Below are positions 24,809 through 34,010 of a stretch of DNA of 64,000 bases, one piece after another. The translations under genes and the position numbers were made by a program. Source of the DNA: Chitinophaga japonensis (lineage in GTDB: Bacteria; Bacteroidota; Bacteroidia; Chitinophagales; Chitinophagaceae); the NCBI RefSeq assembly GCF_007830125.1, contig NZ_VLLG01000004.1, positions 248,001 to 312,000 of the forward strand, in the 5' to 3' direction. The stretch's first letter is position 1. The number at the start of each line of letters is the position of its first letter. The notes under the pieces are model-generated. The model ran no database searches. It was not told the DNA's origin and was given only the letters and a program-made list of their open reading frames with translations.

Positions 24809-26614
24809 ATGAAAAAATGTTTTACCCTGTTTTTCCCGGCCTTTTTCCTGGCCATTGTGGCGTCTTACGCCCAGAACGCACAGCAATTGTACTTCAACCA
24901 GTTCGCTGTGGACTATGATTACCAGGCCGCCAGCTTCGTGGTGGATACGCCGCCGCCGTCCAGTCCCGTGGCCCGGGCCTTCCTGATGTGGAGCAAGAAC
25001 TTCACCCGGGACCCTTCCACGCGCGGCCTTACCCTGGATGAATTTGACAAGACCGGCAATTTCCTCACGCAGCAGATCAATCTCCAGCCCGGATCGCCCA
25101 CGGAGTACCTGCTGCCCAAAAAGATCATCAAGGCCAAACTGGTAAAAGGATATTACCTGCTGGGCTATATTATCCGCTCCTCCAACCAGATCAACGGGCA
25201 AACGGTGCATTCCACGCCCCTGGTAGTAAGGATGGATGAAAACCTGAACCTGGTCTGGGCCTACCGGGTGCATTTTGCATCCCTTAACGGCACCACGGCG
25301 CAGGCATTGATCGAATACAACGATATTATAGAGGTCAGCAACAGCGACCTGGTGCTGGCCGGCCGTTTCAGCGATGTGCCGGGCCAGCAGAACCGTGTGC
25401 TGATGACCCGCCTCAACCAGGCAGGCGCCGTGCTGTGGACCTACCAGTATTTCCTGAATGGCTGCAACGCGGAGGCGCTTTCCCTGGCAGAAGCGGCCGA
25501 CCGGAACATTGCCCTTACCGGCTATATAGAGGAATGCGGGTCCACCTTTTCCGGCCCCCGCCGCCTGCTGTACGGCGCTTTTACGGCTGCCGGCATTCCC
25601 ATCGTGATAGAAAAGCTTTCCGGCGGGCAGGCGTTGTCCGGCAGCAAAATAGTTCGGCATACCAATGCGCCCGGCAGTGATGAATTCTTCATTACCGGGT
25701 ATATTGACCTGGTGAATGCCTCCGGGGCGGTCAACAAGCAGGTGCTGCTGCTGGACATCAAGGAAAGCGGCGGCGTGATCACCGTGAGCCACATTGGCGA
25801 CGCCGGTCCCGAAGCCGCTAATGACCTGGTTTTCCGAGACCTGGGCGGGAACAACTATTATCTTTATCTCACCGGCTATACCGGCAGCTACTATACGAAT
25901 GTGAAAACGGAAGTGTTCTTCCTCTGGCTGCGCTATGCCGGCGGCCTGTACGGCCTGGCAGAGTTCAGCACTTTCCCCGGCATGAACAGCAGCTATGTGG
26001 CCAGGAGGGGCCTGGAGATCAAGTCCGCCGGCCGGGACCGTTTTGCCATCCTGGATAATGCAGACGCGTTTCTCAGTCCCCAGCAACGGACCTTTACCAA
26101 TGTGCTGATCCGCGACCTGAACGATGGCACCGGCAATTGCATCAAGCTGCACCAACCCCCGGTTACCCGCTACCAACTGGGCGTTACGCCGGTGTCCTAC
26201 AACTATCCCCGCCTGATATTTACCGGCTACCGCGATGTGCTGCGGCCATTTGAGCGGGTGATCCCGCGCCCGGAATGCGGCAACTTTTATATAGACCCGT
26301 ATAACGCGTTCAGCCTGGCTCCGCTGGTGGAGCAATTGGTAGAAGCAACAACGCCGGCTGCAAAATTATTGCCGGACATGCGCATCTATCCCAATCCCGC
26401 GCGCGACCAGTTGTACCTTGATTACGGCACTACGCTGAACAAAGGGAATATCATTGCGCGCGTATTTTCAACGGATATGCGCCTGGTAAAAGAAGTGGTG
26501 CTACCGGGCGGCAACCGCAACGAGGTATCGCTCAGCGGCCTGGGCAGCGGGTTGTATTTCCTGCAGGTGCAGTATAAAGGAAAGGTGAGAATGTTCCAGG
26601 TGAAGAAGGAGTAA
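24809..26614 (+). CDS. Secreted beta-rich surface protein with T9SS sorting domain
   Basis: The 601-residue protein has a signal peptide (MKKCFTLFFPAFFLAIVASYAQ) and a long repetitive beta-rich body with propeller-like strands (NSDLVLAGRFSD, DRNIALTGYIEE, SDEFFITGYIDLV, YYLYLTGYTGS), each about 50-60 residues apart. It ends in a type IX sorting domain (about 525-601, MRIYPNPARDQLYLDYG ... FQVKKE). The function of the body is unknown; adhesion or scaffolding is plausible. Its last 83 nt overlap, antisense, the tail of the convergent desaturase gene. Confidence 0.85.
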   Translation: MKKCFTLFFPAFFLAIVASYAQNAQQLYFNQFAVDYDYQAASFVVDTPPPSSPVARAFLMWSKNFTRDPSTRGLTLDEFDKTGNFLTQQINLQPGSPTEYLLPKKIIKAKLVKGYYLLGYIIRSSNQINGQTVHSTPLVVRMDENLNLVWAYRVHFASLNGTTAQALIEYNDIIEVSNSDLVLAGRFSDVPGQQNRVLMTRLNQAGAVLWTYQYFLNGCNAEALSLAEAADRNIALTGYIEECGSTFSGPRRLLYGAFTAAGIPIVIEKLSGGQALSGSKIVRHTNAPGSDEFFITGYIDLVNASGAVNKQVLLLDIKESGGVITVSHIGDAGPEAANDLVFRDLGGNNYYLYLTGYTGSYYTNVKTEVFFLWLRYAGGLYGLAEFSTFPGMNSSYVARRGLEIKSAGRDRFAILDNADAFLSPQQRTFTNVLIRDLNDGTGNCIKLHQPPVTRYQLGVTPVSYNYPRLIFTGYRDVLRPFERVIPRPECGNFYIDPYNAFSLAPLVEQLVEATTPAAKLLPDMRIYPNPARDQLYLDYGTTLNKGNIIARVFSTDMRLVKEVVLPGGNRNEVSLSGLGSGLYFLQVQYKGKVRMFQVKKE

Positions 26615-27353
26615 ACGGTGGTTTTACGGCCGGCACCTTAATGATACGCAGCCATTTCAGGAAAAGGATCACCGGGTACACCGGGTCCAGCTCATGCCAT
26701 TTCACGCCAAAATTAATGGCGGAAGGATGCTTGTGGTGGTTGTTGTGATAAGACTCCCCAAGCATGAACACATCCAGCTTGAACAGGTTCCTGGCGGTAT
26801 TGGTCAGCTTGAAATTGGCTTCCCCGTATTTGTGGGCAAACCAGTTAATGATCGCACCATGCACGGCGCCCATGGGAATAACGATAGGCAGCAACAGGTA
26901 TAGCCAGGGCGAGGTGGCAAAGAAAATGAAAAATGTAACATAGGCCGCCGTCCATAATATACGGCTGATGCCTGAACCGGCCCAGCGGTCAAAGGCCGGC
27001 CAGTCCGGCACATTCCTGGTAAAACGTTTTTCAACGGCCATCCTGCCCTTGAAAATATCCTGGTAGATATTCCGGGTACGCCACATCATGGCAAATACGT
27101 TGCGGGAATACTGCGGGGAATGCGGGTCTTTTTCCGTATCCGTAAAGGCGTGGTGCATACGATGCATCACCCCATACGCCCGCGGGCTCATATACGACGA
27201 TCCCTGCGTTATATAGGCGAATATGAAAAAGAACCGTTCCCAGCCTTTGCTCATCTTGAAAGCGCCGTGCGCGGCATACCGGTGCTGGAAAAAGGTTTGG
27301 GAGAACAGGGATAAATACCAAAGTGCTATAAAGAAAATGAGTATAGCAATCAT
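26532..27353 (-). CDS. Delta-9 type acyl-CoA desaturase with unusual C-terminal tail
   Basis: The 273-residue membrane desaturase has histidine boxes HRYAAH, HRMHH and HNNHH, the SCD/delta-9 pattern. The ATG at 27353 starts the conserved first helix; a TTG at 27404 would add 17 residues. The catalytic domain ends near FLKWLRIIK. A further 34 Pro/Thr-rich residues (VPAVKPPFTPSSPG ...) follow, encoded partly within the antisense of the T9SS gene's sorting domain. That tail looks like read-through after loss of the original stop. The enzyme introduces the first double bond into acyl chains at the inner membrane. Confidence 0.9.
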   Translation of the reverse strand: MIAILIFFIALWYLSLFSQTFFQHRYAAHGAFKMSKGWERFFFIFAYITQGSSYMSPRAYGVMHRMHHAFTDTEKDPHSPQYSRNVFAMMWRTRNIYQDIFKGRMAVEKRFTRNVPDWPAFDRWAGSGISRILWTAAYVTFFIFFATSPWLYLLLPIVIPMGAVHGAIINWFAHKYGEANFKLTNTARNLFKLDVFMLGESYHNNHHKHPSAINFGVKWHELDPVYPVILFLKWLRIIKVPAVKPPFTPSSPGTFSPFLYTAPAGNTTRCPGR

Positions 27354-27490
27354 AAAAAACAATTGTGCTGGAATGAAAGATTGAAATAAAAGTGCGGAAA
27401 TCAAATTGATAGGAGCTGCTTAGGGATATCATGTATTACACGACCGGCAGCAGAAATGAAATGAGAAAACGCTTTATTCCGATGACAGGA

Positions 27491-27498
27491 CAAAGATA
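27491..27498 (-). promoter_or_regulatory. -7 element of the delta-9 desaturase gene, with long leader
   Basis: Minus strand TATCTTTG matches the consensus exactly. It lies about 138 nt before ATG 27353, so the transcript would carry a leader of roughly 130 nt, unusually long compared with other promoters in the window. Confidence 0.55.
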
Positions 27499-27529
27499 GC
27501 CTTTATTATGTTAAGGAAATCACAACGGG

Positions 27530-28060
27530 CTACTCCTTATTGATCGCAATGATCCTGTATCCCTTTCCTTCCTGGTCCGCAAACCATAGCTGCCCCTCGC
27601 CCAGCATAGCGCCCTGGTAGTTGCGGAATACCCGGTCCAGCCGCTGCCGGGCCACCATCTCCTTCATCTGCTCATCAAAAACAGTGGCGTACTGCCCTTT
27701 GAACTGCGCCGCTGTCTGATATCCCCGGATGGGAAAATCAATGTACGCCGCTACGCTGTCCACATTGTCCGTGCGCACCCATTCCTTGAAGCGCAGCAGG
27801 AAATGCTTGAACCCGGCAGGATCATCAAAACCGGCATCCGCCCAGGAGGAGGGGACAGTACCGTCCTCAAATACAGTATCCTGGCCCTCCAGTTGCGTTA
27901 CATAGGGGTCCGCCATCGACACATCGGGCGGTACGGAAGCGATGGTATCCGGTATCAGCGAGTCCACTGTTTGTGCGCTGGTGTCCGGGCGCTGGCCGGA
28001 CTGGCAGGCAGCCGCCAGCAGGAGTGCCAGGAGGAGGGAAGCATGGTGATTGCTGTGCAT
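27530..28060 (-). CDS. Lipoprotein of unknown function
   Basis: The 176-residue protein has a lipoprotein signal (LLLALLLAAAC, Cys 19), then a disordered Thr/Pro/Asp-rich linker and a folded C-terminal part (about 75-176) with the pattern of a small alpha+beta SnoaL/DUF4440-like domain (LLRFKEWVRTDNVDSVAAYIDFPI, GYRIIAINKE). It contains no known catalytic motif. It is downstream of the AraC gene on the same strand, 59 nt away, with a weak TATTTGTA -7-like element in between, so it may be separately transcribed. Confidence 0.75.
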   Translation of the reverse strand: MHSNHHASLLLALLLAAACQSGQRPDTSAQTVDSLIPDTIASVPPDVSMADPYVTQLEGQDTVFEDGTVPSSWADAGFDDPAGFKHFLLRFKEWVRTDNVDSVAAYIDFPIRGYQTAAQFKGQYATVFDEQMKEMVARQRLDRVFRNYQGAMLGEGQLWFADQEGKGYRIIAINKE

Positions 28061-28119
28061 AAGCAGCCGTTTTTGTATTAGTTATACAAATACCAGGCTA
28101 AATGGTTCGCGGTACAGCG

Positions 28120-29010
28120 TTAAATGAAGGTTCGGGTGCCCGACAGGCTTTCCCGGAACGCCTTGGGCGTGCATCCCTTCTTTTTCTTGAAAAGGCGGTT
28201 GAAGTTGGAAATATTGTTAAAGCCGCAACTGTAGGATATTTCCGCCACCGCCTGCGTGGTATTCACCAGCATGCGGCAGGCATGCCCCAGCCGGATCTCG
28301 TTCAGGCTGTCTATAAAGGTATTGCCTGTACATTTCTTAATGAAACGGCTGAACGAAACCTCCGTCATATTCACCAGCCTGGCTACATCGGTCAGGCTGA
28401 TGGGTTTGTCGTAGTTATTGTTCATGTACTCAAAGGCCTTCTCGATGCGCCGGCTGTTGTAATTGAACTGTCCTTTGTGGAAAGTAGTGTCCGACAGGGT
28501 GCGCATATTCCGCGAAATGGACAGGTCGTGCAGGATAGACATCAGCTCCAGCACGGAGTCGAAGCCGGTTTGCTGGTTGAGGGTGAGCAGGCGGGGCGTG
28601 AGCTGCCGGATGGTTTCCGGGGAGAACAGGATGCCGTTGGCCGCCTTCTCAAACATGCTGCGCATAAAGCTGAGCTGGTTCTTTCGCAGCAGCTTGTCAT
28701 CAAAAAGATCCTTGTGGAACTGGATGGTGATCTCCGTGATCTCCGGGCTGCGGCACTCGTGGGTAAACCAGCCGTGGGTAAGGTTAGGGCCTACCAGCAC
28801 CAGCTCTTCCGCTTCAATGGTATCTATGTGATCGCCTACGATGCGCTGCGCGCCTTTGGCGTTCAGGATCAGGTTCAGCTCAAACTCCTCGTGGTAATGT
28901 AAGGGAAAATCAAATTGCTGCTTGGTACGGGCAAAGATCATAAAGCAGTCGCTTTGCGTGAGCGGCGTGATCTCCCGTAAAATATTGGTATGAATAGCTG
29001 CTCTCATCAT
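28120..29010 (-). CDS. AraC-family regulator, probable activator of the mannan locus
   Basis: The 296-residue protein has an N-terminal cupin-like sugar-sensing region (DFPLHYHEEFELNLI, GDHIDTIEAEELVLVGPNLTHGW) and a C-terminal pair of helix-turn-helix motifs (about 190-290, LTDVARLVNMTEVSFSRFIKK and VAEISYSCGFNNISNFNRLFKK). A perfect -7 element 20 nt upstream supports the 29010 start. It is divergent from susC, the classic position for a PUL regulator. The inducer is not readable; a manno-oligosaccharide or mannosyl-glucose is a fair inference. Confidence 0.9.
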   Translation of the reverse strand: MMRAAIHTNILREITPLTQSDCFMIFARTKQQFDFPLHYHEEFELNLILNAKGAQRIVGDHIDTIEAEELVLVGPNLTHGWFTHECRSPEITEITIQFHKDLFDDKLLRKNQLSFMRSMFEKAANGILFSPETIRQLTPRLLTLNQQTGFDSVLELMSILHDLSISRNMRTLSDTTFHKGQFNYNSRRIEKAFEYMNNNYDKPISLTDVARLVNMTEVSFSRFIKKCTGNTFIDSLNEIRLGHACRMLVNTTQAVAEISYSCGFNNISNFNRLFKKKKGCTPKAFRESLSGTRTFI

Positions 29011-29030
29011 AACGGGAATGTTGAATGTAT

Positions 29031-29038
29031 CAAAGATA
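29031..29038 (-). promoter_or_regulatory. -7 element of the araC-type regulator gene
   Basis: Minus strand TATCTTTG is an exact consensus match, 20 nt upstream of the ATG at 29010, with TTTTG 16 nt further up. It rules out the upstream in-frame start. Confidence 0.7.
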
Positions 29039-29197
29039 ATGGATAAAATAATATCAAAATAATGCAGACAGGATAATTTGATGAATATGCCGTTTAACGG
29101 GCATTTATGACAGGTAATCAAGAAGTGTTTAGAATGCAATGTGTCTTAAAGACAATGATCAGATAAAAAAGTATCAACTATGCGTAGGTAATAAGAG

Positions 29198-29205
29198 TAG
29201 TTTTG
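29198..29205 (+). promoter_or_regulatory. Candidate -7 element of susC and the mannan operon
   Basis: TAGTTTTG fits TAnnTTTG and ends 17 nt before the susC ATG. No -33 TTG stands at normal spacing, as expected for an activator-dependent promoter. Confidence 0.45.
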
Positions 29206-29222
29206 GTTCAAATTCTTCCGTT

Positions 29223-32200
29223 ATGAACCTGATACAAAAAGTCTCCATTTACAGTTGCTTCCTGTTACTGTATGGACTATCCCTGTTTGCACAGAACAGG
29301 ACCGTTACCGGGACTGTTACCGATGAAAAGAACAGCCCCCTGCCCGGGGCCACCATCCGTGTAAAAGACAGCAATATAGCAGCCGTGTCAGACGGCAATG
29401 GCAGGTATTCCATCAATGCGCCCGCCGGCGCTACGCTGGTGATCACCTTCACCGGCATGGAAACACGGGAAGTACCCGTACAGCAGCGTACTGCCGTTAA
29501 CGTTGCCCTGCAGCCGTCCAGCACCAGCCTCTCCGATGTGGTGGTAGTGGGCTATGGCATGGTCAGGAAACGGGACCTCACCGGTACCGTGGCCTCTGTA
29601 AAAGGCGCCGAGATCACCAAGTCCGCCGTGAGCTCCCTGGAGCAGGGCCTGCAGGGCCGCCTGGCCGGCGTGGCCGTTTCCCAGAACGATGCGGCGCCCG
29701 GCGGTGGCATTAGCGTGCAGGTGCGCGGCACCAGCACCCTGCTGGGCAGCTCGGAACCGCTGTATGTAATAGATGGCGTGCCGGTGGCCAATGCCCGGGC
29801 TTCCATCAACCAGATGGGCGCCCAGGAGCCGAATCATAACATGATGACCAACACCAATGTATTATCCACCATCTCCCCGGCGGATATTGAGTCCATCGAG
29901 GTGCTGAAAGACGCCTCCGCCACTGCCATCTACGGCTCCCGCGGCGCTAACGGCGTAGTGCTGATCACCACTAAAAAAGGCAAGGCCGGCAGGGGGAAGA
30001 TCACGCTGCACACCTCCCAGGGCATTGCCTCCGTTACCAAAACACTGGACATGCTCAATGCCTGGGAATATGCGGAGTACGTGAACGAAGCCTATACGAA
30101 CGCCGGCTTTTCCGGCAACGATCTGCCCTACAGTGGCATCAACGGCAAGCTTTCCCCGGAGCAGATACGCCAGCATTTCGGGGAAGGCATTGACTGGCAG
30201 GACGAGATCTACCGCAATGCCCGCATACAGAACTATGAGCTGGGCATTTCCGGCGGCAAGGACAAGAACACCTATGCCGTGATGGGCAACTACCTGGTAC
30301 AGGAAGGCGTGATCAAAGGTTCCAGCTACAAGCGTGGGGGCGTGCGCGTGAACCTGGACAACCAGGTGCTGGACCGCGTAAGGACTTCCACCAACCTTTC
30401 CCTGACCCGCTCTACCAACAACCTGGTGCGCACCTCCGCCGGTACCGCCGGCCTGGAAGGCGGGATTGTAAGGGGCGCGCTCAATTACCAGCCCATTCCT
30501 TACTATACGATAGATAGCAACAACCAGGTGCAGGTAATAGATTATAAAACGGACCGCACCGTTTCACAGGACATCTTCAACCGCTTTGGCGCCAGCCCGC
30601 TGCGCTATACAGATGAAGTAAAGAGCCGGCAGACCATTACCAACGGCTTCGGCGGCTTTAACGCCTACGTGGACATTGTAAAAGGGCTGATGTTCCAGGC
30701 GCGCGTAGGGGCCAACTATTTTGAACAACTGAACGAAACCTATTACCCCCGCACGGTGTCCGAAGGCCGCGCTACCAACGGCAAGGCCATTGTGAGCAAC
30801 AGCACCTATACCAGCATACTTACGGAAAACCTGCTGACCTATAAACAGGAAATAGACCGGCACCGTTTCGACTTCCTTGGCGGCTTCTCCTACGAAAGAA
30901 GCATGAGCCGCTACCGTACCTCCGAGTCCAGGAACTTCCCGGACGACAAGCTGGGCTACTACCGCCTGCAGGACGGGCTTTCCACCGCGCCTGTCAACTC
31001 CGGCACGCAGCAGTGGCAACTGGCGTCGTTTATAGGCCGCGCTAATTATAACTATGACGAGAAATACCTCTTTACCTACACCTTCCGTGCAGATGGCTCC
31101 TCCCGCCTTGCGGAAGGCCGCAAATGGGATTATTTTCATTCCGTTGCCCTGGCCTGGCGCCTGAGCGAAGAGGACTTCATCCGGAATATGAACCTGTTCT
31201 CCGACCTGAAGCTGCGCCTTAGTTACGGTGAGTCCGGCAACCAGGCCATTTCTCCCTACGCTTCCAAAGGCGTGCTGTCCGGTGTGATCGCCAACATGGC
31301 CAACCAGGTGGTGTCCGGCGTGAACGAGACCACGCTGCCCAACAAGGACCTGGGCTGGGAGCACAGCGGGCAGTTCAACATCGGGCTGGACGCCGCCTTT
31401 GCAGACCGTTTCAATTTTACCGTGAACGTATACCAGCGTAATACCCGCGACCTGCTGCAGCAGATCACCCTGCCGCCCACCAGCGGCTACACCACCATGG
31501 CTATCAATTCCGGCAGCGTGCGTAACCGCGGCATTGAGCTGGAACTGGGCAGCCAGGTGTTCAACGGTGATTTTAAATGGAACATCGCCGCCAACTTTTC
31601 CGTGAACAGGAACGAGATCACGGACCTGGGCAACGTGGACCAGCAGTTCGCCGACCGGCTGGGCGCTGGCTACGGGCTGGACGTAAGGCCTTTCATCCAG
31701 AAGGTGGGACTGCCCATTGGCGCCGTATGGGGCTATGAAACAGACGGCATTTTCCAGAACCAGAAAGAGGTGGACGATTACATCGCCATCCAGTCCGACG
31801 CGAGGGTGGGACAAACCCGCTTTAAGGACCGTAACGGCGATGGCGCGGTGAATGACCTGGACCGCACGCAGATCGGCGATATCAACCCGGATTTTACCTG
31901 GGGCTTTACCAACAATTTCAGCTTTAAGAATTTTGACCTGAGCGTGCTGCTCACCGGCGTACAGGGCAATGACGTGATCAACACCAACCTGCTCAATTTC
32001 TATACGCTGAATGGCTCCGGCAACATTCCCCGGGATGTGTACAACAAGATATGGAGGGGAGAAGGCACCAGCACGGACGTGATACAGGCCAACCAGTCCA
32101 ACACCACGGCCAGCCGCTTCTCCCGCCTGTTCCTGGAAGATGGGTCCTATATCCGCGTGAAGAATGTGCAACTGGGTTACAACGTGCCCCGCATCCGCGG

Positions 32201-32372
32201 TATTGCCGCCCTGCGCATCTACCTCAACGCGGTGAACCTCTTTACTTTCACCGACTATACCGGCTATGACCCGGAAGTGAGCGCATTTGAGAACGCCAAC
32301 ATGCGCGGCGTGGACCTGGGCAGCTACCCGCAGTCCCGTACCATCAGTATAGGCGCTAACGTTACATTCTGA
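29223..32372 (+). CDS. susC: SusC/RagA-type TonB-dependent outer membrane transporter
   Basis: The 1049-residue protein has a signal peptide (MNLIQKVSIYSCFLLLYGLSLFAQ), a CarboxypepD_reg-like domain (about 28-105, VTGTVTDEKNSPLPGATI), the plug with the SusC hallmark VVVVGYG and YVIDGVP, and a 22-strand barrel ending in an aromatic-rich last strand (TISIGANVTF). It lacks the N-terminal secretin/STN domain, so it is not controlled by an anti-sigma factor, in line with the AraC gene next door. With SusD it imports oligosaccharides, here probably manno-oligosaccharides, at the outer membrane. The 29223 ATG begins the signal peptide. Confidence 0.95.
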   Translation: MNLIQKVSIYSCFLLLYGLSLFAQNRTVTGTVTDEKNSPLPGATIRVKDSNIAAVSDGNGRYSINAPAGATLVITFTGMETREVPVQQRTAVNVALQPSSTSLSDVVVVGYGMVRKRDLTGTVASVKGAEITKSAVSSLEQGLQGRLAGVAVSQNDAAPGGGISVQVRGTSTLLGSSEPLYVIDGVPVANARASINQMGAQEPNHNMMTNTNVLSTISPADIESIEVLKDASATAIYGSRGANGVVLITTKKGKAGRGKITLHTSQGIASVTKTLDMLNAWEYAEYVNEAYTNAGFSGNDLPYSGINGKLSPEQIRQHFGEGIDWQDEIYRNARIQNYELGISGGKDKNTYAVMGNYLVQEGVIKGSSYKRGGVRVNLDNQVLDRVRTSTNLSLTRSTNNLVRTSAGTAGLEGGIVRGALNYQPIPYYTIDSNNQVQVIDYKTDRTVSQDIFNRFGASPLRYTDEVKSRQTITNGFGGFNAYVDIVKGLMFQARVGANYFEQLNETYYPRTVSEGRATNGKAIVSNSTYTSILTENLLTYKQEIDRHRFDFLGGFSYERSMSRYRTSESRNFPDDKLGYYRLQDGLSTAPVNSGTQQWQLASFIGRANYNYDEKYLFTYTFRADGSSRLAEGRKWDYFHSVALAWRLSEEDFIRNMNLFSDLKLRLSYGESGNQAISPYASKGVLSGVIANMANQVVSGVNETTLPNKDLGWEHSGQFNIGLDAAFADRFNFTVNVYQRNTRDLLQQITLPPTSGYTTMAINSGSVRNRGIELELGSQVFNGDFKWNIAANFSVNRNEITDLGNVDQQFADRLGAGYGLDVRPFIQKVGLPIGAVWGYETDGIFQNQKEVDDYIAIQSDARVGQTRFKDRNGDGAVNDLDRTQIGDINPDFTWGFTNNFSFKNFDLSVLLTGVQGNDVINTNLLNFYTLNGSGNIPRDVYNKIWRGEGTSTDVIQANQSNTTASRFSRLFLEDGSYIRVKNVQLGYNVPRIRGIAALRIYLNAVNLFTFTDYTGYDPEVSAFENANMRGVDLGSYPQSRTISIGANVTF

Positions 32373-32398
32373 TATTGTTCCACGTAAAAGAAGCGATC

Positions 32399-33988
32399 AT
32401 GAAACACGCAAAGAAAATATTCGCAATAGCCTTAACGGCCTTCACCCTCGGCGCCGGCATGTCCTGCAAAAAGGCGCTGGAAGAAAAAGTATACGATTTC
32501 AAGGACCCGGAAGCCTTCTATGAAACGGACCAGGAGCTGCTGCTGGGCGTGAACGGGGTGTATAAGAACCTGATGACCTGGGACCTCTGGATCTCCCCGG
32601 CCTGGTCGGCCGTGATAGGAGAGGACGACGACCTGCTGCTGGAAAACTGGCTGGCCGGCGGCTATAGTGGCAACCAGGCCGGCCAGTGGTATATACAACG
32701 CCCCTGGACGGGCTTCTACTATGTAGTGCAGCGCGCCAACCTGGTGCTGAAATACGCGGCGCAGGTCAGCGGCAATGCGGAGCTGATCAGCCGTATTAAG
32801 GGAGAGGCGCATTTCCTGCGCGCCTACTGCTACTTTGAGCTGGTAAGGCGCTACGGCGATGTGCCCCTGCGCCTGGAAGCCTATGATCCTTCCCAGTCCA
32901 TGGACATTGCCCGCAGCCCGGTAGCGGACGTATACGCGCAGGTGGTGGCAGACCTGCAGCAGGCGGCGGACATACTGCCGGAAACCTACAGCGGCAACTA
33001 TTCGGCGTCTGACCGCGGCCGTCCCACCAAAGCTGCCGCCATGGGGATGCTGGCCAAGGTATACATGCACATGGCCGGTGATGAGCTGAAGCAGCCGCAA
33101 TACTATGCCCGGGCGGTTGCCGCGGCGCAGGCCGTAGTGGACATGGCCAACGCCAACGGCTACCCGGCCCTGGAAACGGATTACATGAAAATATTTGACG
33201 AGCCCACGCAGCACCTGAGCAACGAGATACTGTTTGCCATACCGGCCACGCACTCGCCCAACCAGGGCTCCGAGCTGCCCGGTTATTTCTCCCCGCAGGG
33301 CTTTTACAGCGGTGGCGGCAGCGGCGGCTTCGTGAGCGTCCGTACAGACTTTGTCAATACATTTGAAGCGGGCGATAAAAGGGTGGCCTTTGGCTCCGCC
33401 ATCTGGTCTGCCTGGAAAGACCAGGGAGGCAGTACCTTTTATCACATTTCCCAGGTGCCGGCCGGCGCCGTGCTCACCAACACCGGCACCTGGGGCCAGG
33501 AATACGATGGCGGCGGCGGTTACGGGCAGAACACCTACACTCTGAACGGGAGCACCATTTACGGCTCTCCGCGCTACTACAGCCTGAAATATACCGACCC
33601 CAATGCCCAGGCAAAGGATGAAAATGGCAACGATCCCATTATATTGCGCTATGCAGACGTGCTGCTGCTGCTGGCCGAAGCGGAGAATGAAGTGAACGGC
33701 CCTACCGCCGTGGCCTACAACGCCATTAACGCGGTAAGGGCGCGCGCCGGCCTGGCCCCCTTGTCCGGCCTGGACAAAAGCGCCTTCCGCCAGAAGGTGC
33801 GGGACGAAAGAAGGTTTGAGCTGTATGGCGAGTTCCAGCGTCGCTGGGACCTGGTCCGCTGGGGTACCTGGCTGCAAACCATGAATGACGCCGGTCGTCC
33901 CCGCCAGGCATATCAAAAGCTCTATCCCATTGCGCAGGAGGAAATTGCCGGGAACAAACTGATAGAGACGAATAACCCAGGGTATTGA
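32399..33988 (+). CDS. susD: SusD/RagB-type surface glycan-binding lipoprotein
   Basis: The 529-residue lipoprotein has a lipobox ending at Cys 23 (GAGMSCKK). The body is the TPR-like SusD fold with typical elements: FLRAYCYFELVRRYGDVPL, AAAMGMLAKVYMHMAG, the conserved C-terminal ILRYADVLLLLAEAENE and the RNAVRARAG-like VRARAGLAPL with the DERRFELYGEFQRRWDLVRWG signature. It caps the SusC barrel and captures glycan. It lies 26 nt downstream of susC, in the same operon. Confidence 0.95.
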   Translation: MKHAKKIFAIALTAFTLGAGMSCKKALEEKVYDFKDPEAFYETDQELLLGVNGVYKNLMTWDLWISPAWSAVIGEDDDLLLENWLAGGYSGNQAGQWYIQRPWTGFYYVVQRANLVLKYAAQVSGNAELISRIKGEAHFLRAYCYFELVRRYGDVPLRLEAYDPSQSMDIARSPVADVYAQVVADLQQAADILPETYSGNYSASDRGRPTKAAAMGMLAKVYMHMAGDELKQPQYYARAVAAAQAVVDMANANGYPALETDYMKIFDEPTQHLSNEILFAIPATHSPNQGSELPGYFSPQGFYSGGGSGGFVSVRTDFVNTFEAGDKRVAFGSAIWSAWKDQGGSTFYHISQVPAGAVLTNTGTWGQEYDGGGGYGQNTYTLNGSTIYGSPRYYSLKYTDPNAQAKDENGNDPIILRYADVLLLLAEAENEVNGPTAVAYNAINAVRARAGLAPLSGLDKSAFRQKVRDERRFELYGEFQRRWDLVRWGTWLQTMNDAGRPRQAYQKLYPIAQEEIAGNKLIETNNPGY

Positions 33989-34010
33989 AAAAAAGAATGT
34001 AAAATCAACG

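Noticed and set aside
24515..26335. 606-codon open frame antisense across the ATPase start and the T9SS gene
   Set aside because: Overlaps two well-supported genes and their intergenic region; product is low-complexity His/Gly/Gln-rich without family features.
30564..32171. 535-codon open frame antisense to susC
   Set aside because: Opposite a certain SusC gene; long antisense frames arise from the codon bias of GC-rich genes. No domain, signal or ribosome site.
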